Shown: one piece after another, positions 22,030 to 30,860 of the stretch
How the letters are laid out: every line of letters begins with the position of its first letter
How positions within the stretch are numbered: position 1 is the first letter of the stretch
DNA from: Shinisaurus crocodilurus
Lineage: Eukaryota; Chordata; Lepidosauria; Squamata; Shinisauridae
DNA: 64,000 nt
Direction: 5' to 3'
NCBI GenBank assembly: GCA_021292165.1
Contig: CM037877.1
Location: 303,866,063 to 303,930,062, forward strand
Position numbers and translations under genes: made by a program
The notes under the pieces: generated by a model
The model's database searches: none
The model's input: the letters and a program-made list of their open reading frames with translations, nothing else
Told to the model about the DNA's origin: nothing

Positions 22030-23100
22030 GACTAACCTTTTTCAAACCAACTGGGCCTGTTAAAGAAACCAGGCCTGTTAGAGAAACCAGGCCTATTGCA
22101 AAGGGAGCAGGAAGCTGCTGTTTAGAGTAGTACCTTTTCTTCCTAATATGGCCATTGGTTCCTATATGGCTCTGCCCTAATAGAGAAAAGTTAACTGTGG
22201 AGAAAGCCAACCTAAGCCCCCTGCCTGACACACACACACTCACCAAGGAGGGGGGAAGGAGACCCGGGGGGGGGGGGAGACAGCCAGACTCCACAGATGC
22301 CAAAGGGGACAAACAACATCTGCATAGAATCACCCCAGGGGGGAAGACAGGAAGCATCACCAGGTTTGTCAATGCTCTCGCATATCAGCCCCATCTACAT
22401 AAGACTTGAATACCTCTCCAGAGCAGACACTTCGGCACCCATAAGAAAGGGCCACTCAACACCACAGGATGGGATCATTAAGCAAGTGGCTTCAAAGGCA
22501 CCCCATCCCACGGGGGGGGGGGGGGAGTCATCACCCCACCTGACCCAAAAGGCCGCCCCTCAGGGAGGGTGTCAACCCACCTGACCACGGAGGGAGGGGC
22601 TACCTGAAACACCAAGGTATAAAACACCCTGAGCAAGGGAACTGGGTCGTTGGACCTGCTCAGCAATCTTGGCCCATGCCTGGGGTAAGGGAACGAAGGA
22701 TCGGCAACCCCGGGTAGCAGCACCCGGCGCGCTCCAGCTAGCTGAAATCACTGGTCGCTTGGGTTGACCGGACCCCCGGGAGACCAAGCTGAAATCACTC
22801 ACAAGCCGCTTGGGTAGACCGGGCCTCCGCCGGGAACCCAGCTAGCCGCTTGGGTAGACCGGGCCTCCGCCGGGAACCCAGCTAGCAGCGTGTGGTTGAC
22901 CGGGCCTCTGCCGGGACCCGAGCTGAATGGACTAGCTGAGAGCCCTGAAATCACGGTGTCCTTGAGACTTCTTGCTTGCTACTTTGTACTGTACTGATAA
23001 GCTGTATTGCTGGCGTGTGTCTGGGTTTGTGAAGGTAATTTTGTAAATAAACTTGTTTTCTAAAAGATACTTTTGTGGCTATAAGTTATCCCTTTGTTCT
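22030..23100 (+). mobile_element. Candidate solo LTR (boundaries uncertain)
   Basis: The layout is LTR-like: a TATA-like 'gtataaaac' at about 22617, a GC-rich transcribed part, and an AATAAA at about 23045 followed by a T-rich stretch. It contains a 40-bp tandem repeat with two exact units (22805-22844 and 22845-22884) and diverged units on each side. No internal retroviral genes are adjacent, and terminal TG/CA and a target duplication could not be fixed. It could also be an unrelated promoter-like repeat. Confidence 0.4.
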
Positions 23101-23739
23101 GGGCTAAGGGTGATAGTCGCTGGGGATCTCGGAGAAGGCCCGCCCCCAGGACTCGCTACCCCCCTAGCATTGAACCCGCGCAGAAGACCAGGTTGTCGGT
23201 CTTCCACTTTAACCAATTGTTGGGAAGCGGTATGCAAAGGGCCGGCCCTACTCAAGACTCACTGGATTTGTGTGATTGGCTGAAAATTGCCTTAGAACTG
23301 CTGTGGCAGCCCCAGCTTTGATAATTCTCTGAGAAAAGCGGCCCCGCAATGAAACTAGTAATTCCGCCCTGCCTGTACTGAGAAGACTGGAGTCAGGGAA
23401 CTTCCTCATGGGAGCCCCGAGGCTGCAGGCCCTTCCCCACAGGATCAGAAAAGCCGGAATGAAAAGCCAGCTTGGAACCAGAGACTCAGACATGAGAAAG
23501 AAGCAATGGGACAACCAAAACAAAACCAGCTTTAATTAGTCGGTGACTTAGCCTAGGTCACACAGAACTATTTCACTGATTAATTTAATGCAATTAAATC
23601 TTTAAAAGCATTTTTCTTTTTCTGTTTTGGGGGTGGGGCAGGGCAGGGGGGGGGAGAGAATCCCATTTGGCCCTATGGAGGAGCCTCCATTGCAATTATG
23701 ACTAGTCACTAGTCGTCATGGCTATATGCTACGTACCTC

Positions 23740-23890
23740 CAGGATCAATACCAGTTGCTAGGGAACAATGATGATAGAGGACTATTGTCCTCATGTCCTG
23801 CTTATGGGCTTCCCAAGGGCATCTTGTTGGCCACTGTAGGAAACAAGATGCTCGACTAGATAGGCCTTTGGTCTGATCCAGCATGGCTTT
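23740..23890 (+). mobile_element. CR1-like LINE 3' fragment
   Basis: Carries 'ccactgtaggaaacaagatg' and 'ggtctgatccagcatgg', the 3'-end signature shared with 6955-7085. Confidence 0.5.
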
Positions 23891-24439
23891 TCTTACATTC
23901 AACCCTAAACACTCTTAACTAGGGAGTAAGCCCCATTGAACACAATGAGTCTTAATTCTGAGTAAACATACAAAGGATTGCACTGTTAGTCTGGATCCTT
24001 CAACTCTTCCTCATCTTCTCAGAGGCATGTTTACCACCTATTAGCCTTCAGGATTCAGAAAACACTCCCAGACAGTGGAAATTGTATAGGAAATATGAGC
24101 ACTGCTGCTGAAAACAATGGGGTTCTGGCTCTAGAGAAGCCACAACTATATGGACACAAGTAACAATCTCTGGAGCTTCTTTTAATCTGGCACTGTTCTG
24201 GGGCAGTTGCAAAAACTACTTGTGATATGGTATGTGTGAACTCATGTATGTGCACGTATACACACACACACACACACTGTGCTCCAGAGGGAAAGGAAGC
24301 CCCAACTTTCTGCTCATGTTCAGTTCCAGATGCCTGGATAAATGTGCTGCCTTGACTGCAGCCCTGGAGTCAAGAGAAGAAGAAAATTACCCAAATTATT
24401 TCAAAATCCTGAGATTGTCTTGGACAGTTTTTCTTGAGA

Positions 24440-24930
24440 TTTTGGTGACTCTGGTTAATGATTTATTTATTTACTTTTACAAAATATGTATAAGCTGCCT
24501 TTTATGGTAAAGCCTGTGAAGGCAGGGTACAAAATTTTAAATAATAAAATACAATAAAATGACAATAAAAACATGGTAAGAATAAAACCTCACATTTAAC
24601 AGTAAAATCCAGATATCGCCATATACACTCCACCACCCAATAAAGTCTTAACTCAGTCATAGACAAGGTAAGTAGGTACGTCTTTAGGTCCCACTTGAAG
24701 GCCTGTAATGACAGGGACATCTATTGGCAGAGTTCCACAAACATGAGGCCACCACCGCAAAGGCCCTATCCCTTCTGCCCGCTGGCCTAATTGCTCTTAC
24801 AGGTGGGCACACAAGCAGGGTCTCAGATGCTGATCTGAGTGTGGGCAGGTTAGTGAAGGCAGTCCTTCTAGTCGGCTTGCCTGTGGTTATCACTGGAACA
24901 ATTTGCCCAAGGCCATAAATAAATGCATTC
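24440..24930. repeat. LINE-derived dispersed repeat
   Basis: Starts with an AT-rich tail ('atttatttatttac', then 'ataagctgccttttatgg') and continues into 'gcaaaggccctatcccttct'-type sequence. Similar patterns occur at 32160-32480 and 41760-42060. No coding frame is retained. Confidence 0.4.
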
Positions 24931-25136
24931 CTAGCAAGCAGAGGCAACCTTCAAGCCAGCTCTTCTACATTCAGTCCCAATTATCCACCTGCTGGAACAC
25001 CCAGACTCTTTCTCTGGGGAGGACAAAGGAATTCCACCTGAACTGGAGAGGCAGAAACTTTTCCAGTTACCCACCCAGGACATGCAACAATTTCCTGTTA
25101 TCCATGAGCATGACTCATGTGGCCCATCCTATACAG

Positions 25137-25224
25137 CAGTGTTCTCCAACCTTGGGTCCCCAGATGTTTTTGGCCTACAACTCCCAGCATGCCCCAGCCA
25201 GCTACCCAAGGTTGGAGAACACTG
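25137..25224. mobile_element. Foldback hAT MITE, 88 bp
   Basis: Termini 'cagtgttctccaaccttgg' and 'ccaaggttggagaacactg' are inverted, flanked by perfect 8-bp duplication 'ctatacag' (25129-25136, 25225-25232). Confidence 0.85.
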
Positions 25225-25970
25225 CTATACAGTTTCGATCCCCCTCGCTGGATCGTCACCTTGAAGTGGTGAGTGGGCTTGCGTGTTCCGATGAATCCTG
25301 TGAGCAATGCCGTCGGGAGCTATGTACTCCCAGTAGGGTCACCCATGGCGGTAAGGTCCGGGGAGAGGAACCAGACAAAGAACGATCCAAAACATAAAGT
25401 CCTCAACGGCAGAACAGGCGGAAGATAATTAAACCTAAATTACAACGGCTGTGAAGGCGGATGAAGGCTGCAGCAGAGAATGGTTTTCCAATCGTCAGGG
25501 TAACCGTGCCATTGGATCTCTGCCGTACTCTGTCAAGTTTGTGTGGTGATTCGTTGTGCACCGATCTCCCCACATAAAACAGTTTCACGCACAGGCGTCT
25601 TCCAACCCAACCCATCCAACCCAACCCATCCAACCCAACCCAACCCAACCCAACCAACGAAACAAAAAAATAAAAGTCCCATGGCGACTGGCGAATGGCA
25701 ACGGGGGCAGGACTGTGAATCTGGAAGCCCCTAGTCATGGACCAGCACATGGGCGGTGGATGCAGACTCAGTCGCCCTGTTCAAGGAACGAGGTAGTCGA
25801 GCAGCTCGGCAGCTGTATCCATGACTGAGCAGCCCTATTTAGGATCCACTCTGCTCACCCCGTATGGGGAGGGGGCTAGAAAAGGTGCCCTAAACATAGT
25901 CTACCTCTCTCTCCCCTGACTGGATTACCGCGTCCAGTGGGGTCACCATTTTAGCGGTCGAAAAAGACAT

Positions 25971-27278
25971 TTGAATTTTGGAACATGGAATATACGGACA
26001 TTGCTGGATAACATAGATAGTGAACGCCCTGAGCGTAGGACTGCTATTATTGCAAGGGAGCTGAGACGGTTTAAAATTGACATAGCAGCACTTCAAGAAA
26101 CTCGAAGGGCAGGAGAAGGACAGCTGAAAGAAGAAAAAGGAGGTTATACCTTCTTCTGGAAAGGACTACCTGAGCAGGACCGACGAATACATGGAGTAGG
26201 CTTTGCCATAAAAAATGAACTAGTGAACTCTTTGTCAGAAGTTCCTACTGGCATTAACGAACGCCTGATAACTCTTCGATTAAAGCTCGCCAATAACCAA
26301 CAGGTAACTATTTTGAGTGCTTATGCACCAACATTAGATGCTGATGATGACATCAAGGAAAGTTTTTACAGCCAGTTGGACACTCTCCTGTCAGAGATAC
26401 CTAAGGAGGATAAAATTATCCTCCTGGGTGATTTTAACGCAAGAGTCGGGCGTGACTTTGATTTATGGCCAGAAACTATTGGAAAAGACGGAGTTGGTAA
26501 TAGCAACCCGAACGGACTCTTACTTTTGTCTATATGTGCAGAGCATAATCTCACTATCACAAACACGCTCTTTCGACAAAAGAATAAGTTTAAAACATCA
26601 TGGCAGCACCCACGGTCAAAGCACTGGCATCTTCTGGATTATGTAATTGTCCGTGTTAGAGATCGCCGCGATGTACTTCTTACTAGGGCCATGGTGAGTG
26701 CCGACGACTGCTGGACAGACCACCGACTAATCCAGTCCACAATGGTTATCAACATTGCTCCCCAACGTAGGCTTCAAGGAAGGAAACCAAGGCGTAAAAT
26801 GAACATCCAAGTCCTTCAAGATCCTATTAAGCAAACTCGTCTTCAATCACTTCTTAAGGAACATCTACCTACGGAACCTCCTGACAACATTGAGGACCAT
26901 TGGTCTAAGCTGAAAACCTCCATTACTGCAGCTTGTGAACAAACTATTGGATATGAAACTAAGAAACATCAGGATTGGTTTGATGAAAATGACAATGAGA
27001 TTAAATATATAATTGACCAAAAAAGGAAAGCCTTCCAAATATGGCAAAATGATATTAACTGCGCTGCCAAGAAAAAAACCTACGCTGGCGCAAAGGCTGA
27101 GGTCCAAAGAAGAACAAGAGAACTTAAGAACGCTTGGTGGAAAAAGAAAGCTGAAGAAATTCAACAACTTGCAGAATCTCATGATGCACGGGGCTTTTTA
27201 AGGCCACAAGGGCCATTTATGGACCAAAAACCTATGGTACAAACCCTTTACAATCAAAAGATGGCACCAAACTCTTAA
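25971..27278 (+). CDS. LINE endonuclease domain ORF
   Basis: The frame opens 'MNFGTWNIRTLLDNIDSER', the start of an apurinic/apyrimidinic-type endonuclease, with later motifs 'IAALQETR', 'SAYAPTL', 'LLGDFNARVG' and 'WTDHRLI' in the family order. These supply metal-binding and catalytic Asn, Glu, Asp and His positions used to nick target DNA. A linker rich in Lys and Glu follows. The frame is lost near 27197 within a T-rich run, where the reading frame shifts to that of the RT ORF, so the last 25-30 residues are out of frame. Confidence 0.88.
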   Translation: MNFGTWNIRTLLDNIDSERPERRTAIIARELRRFKIDIAALQETRRAGEGQLKEEKGGYTFFWKGLPEQDRRIHGVGFAIKNELVNSLSEVPTGINERLITLRLKLANNQQVTILSAYAPTLDADDDIKESFYSQLDTLLSEIPKEDKIILLGDFNARVGRDFDLWPETIGKDGVGNSNPNGLLLLSICAEHNLTITNTLFRQKNKFKTSWQHPRSKHWHLLDYVIVRVRDRRDVLLTRAMVSADDCWTDHRLIQSTMVINIAPQRRLQGRKPRRKMNIQVLQDPIKQTRLQSLLKEHLPTEPPDNIEDHWSKLKTSITAACEQTIGYETKKHQDWFDENDNEIKYIIDQKRKAFQIWQNDINCAAKKKTYAGAKAEVQRRTRELKNAWWKKKAEEIQQLAESHDARGFLRPQGPFMDQKPMVQTLYNQKMAPNS

Positions 27279-27345
27279 AGACAAAGAGTCTATTGCACTG
27301 CGTTGGAAAGAGCATTATTATGACCTTTTAAATCGTAAATCTAAG

Positions 27346-28743
27346 GTGGATAATGAGATTTTTTCGCAAATCCCGCAAAAACAAATTAAAGAGGAACTTG
27401 CAATACTCCCCACTTTGGATGAAGTAAAAAAAGCCATTAATCAAATGAAGAACAACAAAGCTAGTGGACCAGATGGGATTCCTGCTGAAATCTTTAAAGA
27501 AGGGGGCCCCGAACTTGTACAACATCTTCATAAACTCATCGAAAAAATCTGGATAAGAGAAGAGATCCCAGAAGACTTCAGGGATGCCATAATTATCACC
27601 CTCTTTAAGAAGGGTGATAGAACAGACTGTGGAAACTATCGGGGCATTTCTCTCTTAGCAACCGCAGGTAAAATATTTGCTAGGATTCTTGCAAACCGTC
27701 TTCTATCTATTTCAGAAGAGATCCTCCCTGAAACTCAATATGGTTTCCGCCCCTCTAGAGGGACAGTAGACATGATTTTTACTGCACGTCAGCTCCAAGA
27801 AAAATGCCGGGAGCAAAATCAACCCCTTTATATGGCATTTATCGATTTGGCTAAGGCCTTTGATACTGTAGACCGTACAGCTCTCTGGACTATCCTTATG
27901 AAAATTGGATGCCCCAATAAATTTGTGAATATCTTGCGACTTCTCCATGACAACATGACGGCAACGGTTTTGGACAACAACGGCTCTCATGGTGCTCCAT
28001 TTAAAGTGGGATCAGGTGTTAAACAGGGATGTGTTATCGCCCCAACATTATTTGCCATTTTCATCGCCATGGTTTTACATCTTGTCGAGGGGAAACTTCC
28101 CACCGGTGTGGGAATTATATATCGAACAGATGGAAAGCTTTTTAATCTCAGCAGGCTGAAAGCAAAAAGTAAGGTAATTACAACCTCCGTCGTGGAACTT
28201 CAGTACGCTGATGATAATGTGGTCTCCGCACATTCAGAGGATGATCTCCAAACTATCCTAAATGCTTTTGCAGAAGCATACGAAAAACTTGGTCTCTCAC
28301 TTAACATCAAAAAAACCAAAGTGCTTCATCAGCAAGTGCAAGCCAATCCTTTGGTGATGCCATCTATCCAGCTTGGCGGGACAATACTGGAAAACGTCGA
28401 TCATTTCCTCTATCTTGGCAGCTATCTTTCTGTTACAGCTAACATCGACAGTGAAATCCAGCATCGTCTGAGCTCCGCAAGTGCCGCATTTTCTCGAATG
28501 AAACATAGAGTGTTCGAGGATCGGGATATTTGTAAGAAGACCAAAACACTGGTTTATGAAGCCATTGTATTACCAACTTTATTGTATGCCTGCGAAACAT
28601 GGACTATCTATAAACGTCACTTCCACCTCCTTGAAAGGTTTCATCAACGTTGCCTCCGGAAAATCCTGCAAATTACTTGGGAAGATAGGCGAACAAATGT
28701 CAGTGTACTGGAAGAAGCAAAGACTACTAGCATTGAAAAATGA
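27346..28743 (+). CDS. LINE reverse transcriptase ORF
   Basis: Contains the ordered RT motifs 'NNKASGPDGIPAEIFK', 'YRGISLLATAGKIFARIL', 'QYGFRPSRGT', 'AFIDLAKAFDTVDR', 'GVKQGCVIAPTLFAIF' and the catalytic 'QYADDN' (about residue 290). The C-terminal part has the 'CETWTIYKRHFHLLERFHQRC' segment typical of this LINE type. It ends prematurely after 'TTSIEK' because a run of six A in the sister copy (18880s) is five A here. The rest of the protein continues in another frame from 28740. Confidence 0.9.
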   Translation: MDNEIFSQIPQKQIKEELAILPTLDEVKKAINQMKNNKASGPDGIPAEIFKEGGPELVQHLHKLIEKIWIREEIPEDFRDAIIITLFKKGDRTDCGNYRGISLLATAGKIFARILANRLLSISEEILPETQYGFRPSRGTVDMIFTARQLQEKCREQNQPLYMAFIDLAKAFDTVDRTALWTILMKIGCPNKFVNILRLLHDNMTATVLDNNGSHGAPFKVGSGVKQGCVIAPTLFAIFIAMVLHLVEGKLPTGVGIIYRTDGKLFNLSRLKAKSKVITTSVVELQYADDNVVSAHSEDDLQTILNAFAEAYEKLGLSLNIKKTKVLHQQVQANPLVMPSIQLGGTILENVDHFLYLGSYLSVTANIDSEIQHRLSSASAAFSRMKHRVFEDRDICKKTKTLVYEAIVLPTLLYACETWTIYKRHFHLLERFHQRCLRKILQITWEDRRTNVSVLEEAKTTSIEK

Positions 28744-29153
28744 TCCTTCAACGCCAACTTCAGTGGACCGGTCATGTTGTTCGAATGCCTGACTGCCGTC
28801 TCCCAAAGCAGTTACTTTACTCCCAACTCAAGGATGGAAAGCGGAATATCGGTGGTCAATATAAGAGGTTTAAAGATGTTCATAAGGCTAATCTAAAAAA
28901 ATGCAATATAAACATCGAAAACTGGGAAGCTCTGGCCCATGAACGATCTAAATGGAGGTTGGCCTTTCACAAAGGTTCCATGGACTTTGAAGAAGCCCGA
29001 GTGCAAGGTGAAAGGGAGAAACGTGCTAAGCGAAAAGCACGTCAAATGAATCCTTTACAGGACCATCTTCTATCTGGTAACCTGTGTCCTCACTGTGGGA
29101 AGCTGTGTGGATCTAGAATTGGCCTCCACAGTCACTTACGGACTCATCGCTAG
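28740..29153 (+). CDS. LINE C-terminal region with C2H2 finger, frameshifted
   Basis: Continues the RT ORF after the one-base deletion: 'LQWTGHVVRMPDCRLPKQ', a basic stretch, then 'CPHCGKLCGSRIGLHSH'. This is a C2H2-type finger close to the stop at 29151-29153 and probably binds nucleic acid. Confidence 0.85.
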   Translation: MILQRQLQWTGHVVRMPDCRLPKQLLYSQLKDGKRNIGGQYKRFKDVHKANLKKCNINIENWEALAHERSKWRLAFHKGSMDFEEARVQGEREKRAKRKARQMNPLQDHLLSGNLCPHCGKLCGSRIGLHSHLRTHR

Positions 29154-29663
29154 AGTCTACACAATCTTCTTTAGAATTTCCTCCTTTTATCCCGGAAGAC
29201 AATCTTACTCGGTCACGAGTGATCGCCTGATGATGATGACAGTTTCGATCCCCCTGGAGAACATGACTGATGTAATACATTTAGGGGATGCTGTTGGCAT
29301 CAGTGGAATGTAGAGTTTTAGGCACCCAGGCAGCTATCCTAATTTTAGATTTCCTCACGGGCCAGAGCAGCAGCTCCTTTTCCAGATAAGGAAATGCCAC
29401 AATAATTCTCCGGAGGCGGCTGCCTTTTTTCTGAAACGCGCGCCTTGCAACTTGGAACCAGCCTCTGTCCTGAAATCGCATGCCTCCGAGACTTCTTGCA
29501 TTGCACCAAGGGATGGGAAGGGCTGAATGGCGGCTGCCCACGCAGGGAAAACCCGAAGCCAGGATGGGATTTCCGGGAGACGCCCTTCATGGGGGCACAT
29601 CGTCTCCTGCGCCTGCAGTCTCGTGTTGCTAAGGGGTTTGGTGAGCTGTTGGGAGTCCCCATC

Positions 29664-29814
29664 TGTCTGTGAGAAGGCCTTCCGTTACAAGCCCCAGTTT
29701 ACCCATCACCACAAACAGATGCGCCCAGAAGAAGAGGAGGAACCAGTTACTACTCTCACTTTGGGGCCCTGGGCAGAGACACCCCCTCTCATACAAGTGT
29801 CTGAGAAAGCATAG
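29664..29814 (+). pseudogene. Truncated C2H2 zinc-finger gene tail
   Basis: The frame 'CEKAFRYKPQFTHHHKQMRPEEEEE...TLTLG' matches the last finger and C-terminal tail of the neighbouring gene ('[20 protein letters not shown]...VLTLG', near 34710-34815). Only the second half of the last finger and the tail remain; everything upstream is gone. A possible AATAAA is at 29910-29915. It is probably the 3' remnant of a duplicated paralogue. Confidence 0.75.
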
Positions 29815-30805
29815 AATAGGGATACCTAATGATTTCTTTGTGATTGTAACCCTTCTCAGTATAGGCTCCATTATATCTACGGTAAATCTTGTTCATTATA
29901 AGTCACAAAAATAAAGCTTTTCACCCAGTTTGTTCATCAATCCATTTGTCTAATCTTTTTTGTGCAGTTGAAAGAGGGGGACATCCAGAATATGGGGATA
30001 ATCAGATAAGCGGGAAAACTCTTTATATTAGGTTACACAGTTACTTTAAGAAATGAATTATGCTGAGACAGTTGAAACAGGGATGGGTTCCTACCTTGCT
30101 GGTTTTAACCAATTTAATTGAAACATTTCACTTTCTTGCTCATTTTTTTTGTTTTTTTTAAAAATATATCCTGGCCCTTAAGTGTTAGTTGGGGCTGTTG
30201 CCAGGCTGTTCGCTAATCATCCATACCAGTTTTTGAGTGCACAGACATGATGTTGGTTGCGGCACTGAAAAAAGCATGTCACAGTGTGCAGCACTGTGGG
30301 GCCTGCTGGGAGTTGTAGGGCTTTTTTCTGTCTAAACATGCATAGGATTGCCGCCCAAGTGAATTAACAAGGCCAAATGAACCACAGCTTTCTCTAACCT
30401 GGCAACACCAAGGAGTCAGTAGTATTGGTGGCAGGAGCACAGAAGGTGCTTTATTCTCTATTATTCTCTATGATCAGCATGGAAAAAAACATAGTTTAAG
30501 CTTAGGACTCAGAGCCCTTATTTCCTCTTGGCCCTTCCTTGTTTTGTGTGTTTCTTTTGGTTTCCTAGCAACCGTCTCCAGAATTCCTCTTCCTCCCTTC
30601 CCCTCTCCTCTCTCTCTGATTCCCCTGCATCATGTGAACTAGGGTGAGGATGTGACATCATCACTGGGCTCCCTCTACTACTCTGCAGGCATTACCCATT
30701 TACAAGCCACAGGATTGTTATAACTGTCCAGTGTTTTGCAACGGATCTGTGGGGATACTGCAAAAGCTTCCTCGGATTTTCTAGGATACAACTTCACTCC
30801 CCAAG

Positions 30806-30860
30806 ATGGAAAGTCAGCGCTTACGAAGTGCAGAGGAAGGGACGAAATCCAGGGACAAAG
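30806..30860 (+). CDS. Zinc-finger gene exon 1
   Basis: Short 55-nt coding exon, phase 1 exit, consensus donor. Support is context, donor and phase only. Confidence 0.55.

Larger units (their letters stand above)
25246..29238 (+). mobile_element. Near full-length APE-type non-LTR retrotransposon
   Basis: About 4.0 kb flanked by a 17-bp target-site duplication (25229-25245 and 29239-29255, 'acagtttcgatccccct'). A 5' UTR of about 725 bp contains a (CCAAC)n tract (about 25604-25660). The coding part has an exonuclease/endonuclease-type domain, a reverse transcriptase with QYADD, and a C-terminal C2H2 finger. Two frame breaks are present, near 27197 and at 28740. The 3' end is 'gtcacgagtgatcgcc' followed by a short TGA-type tail. 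Two 5'-truncated copies (9399-9946, 18540-19437) confirm the family. Clade (RTE-like or other) was not settled. Confidence 0.93.
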
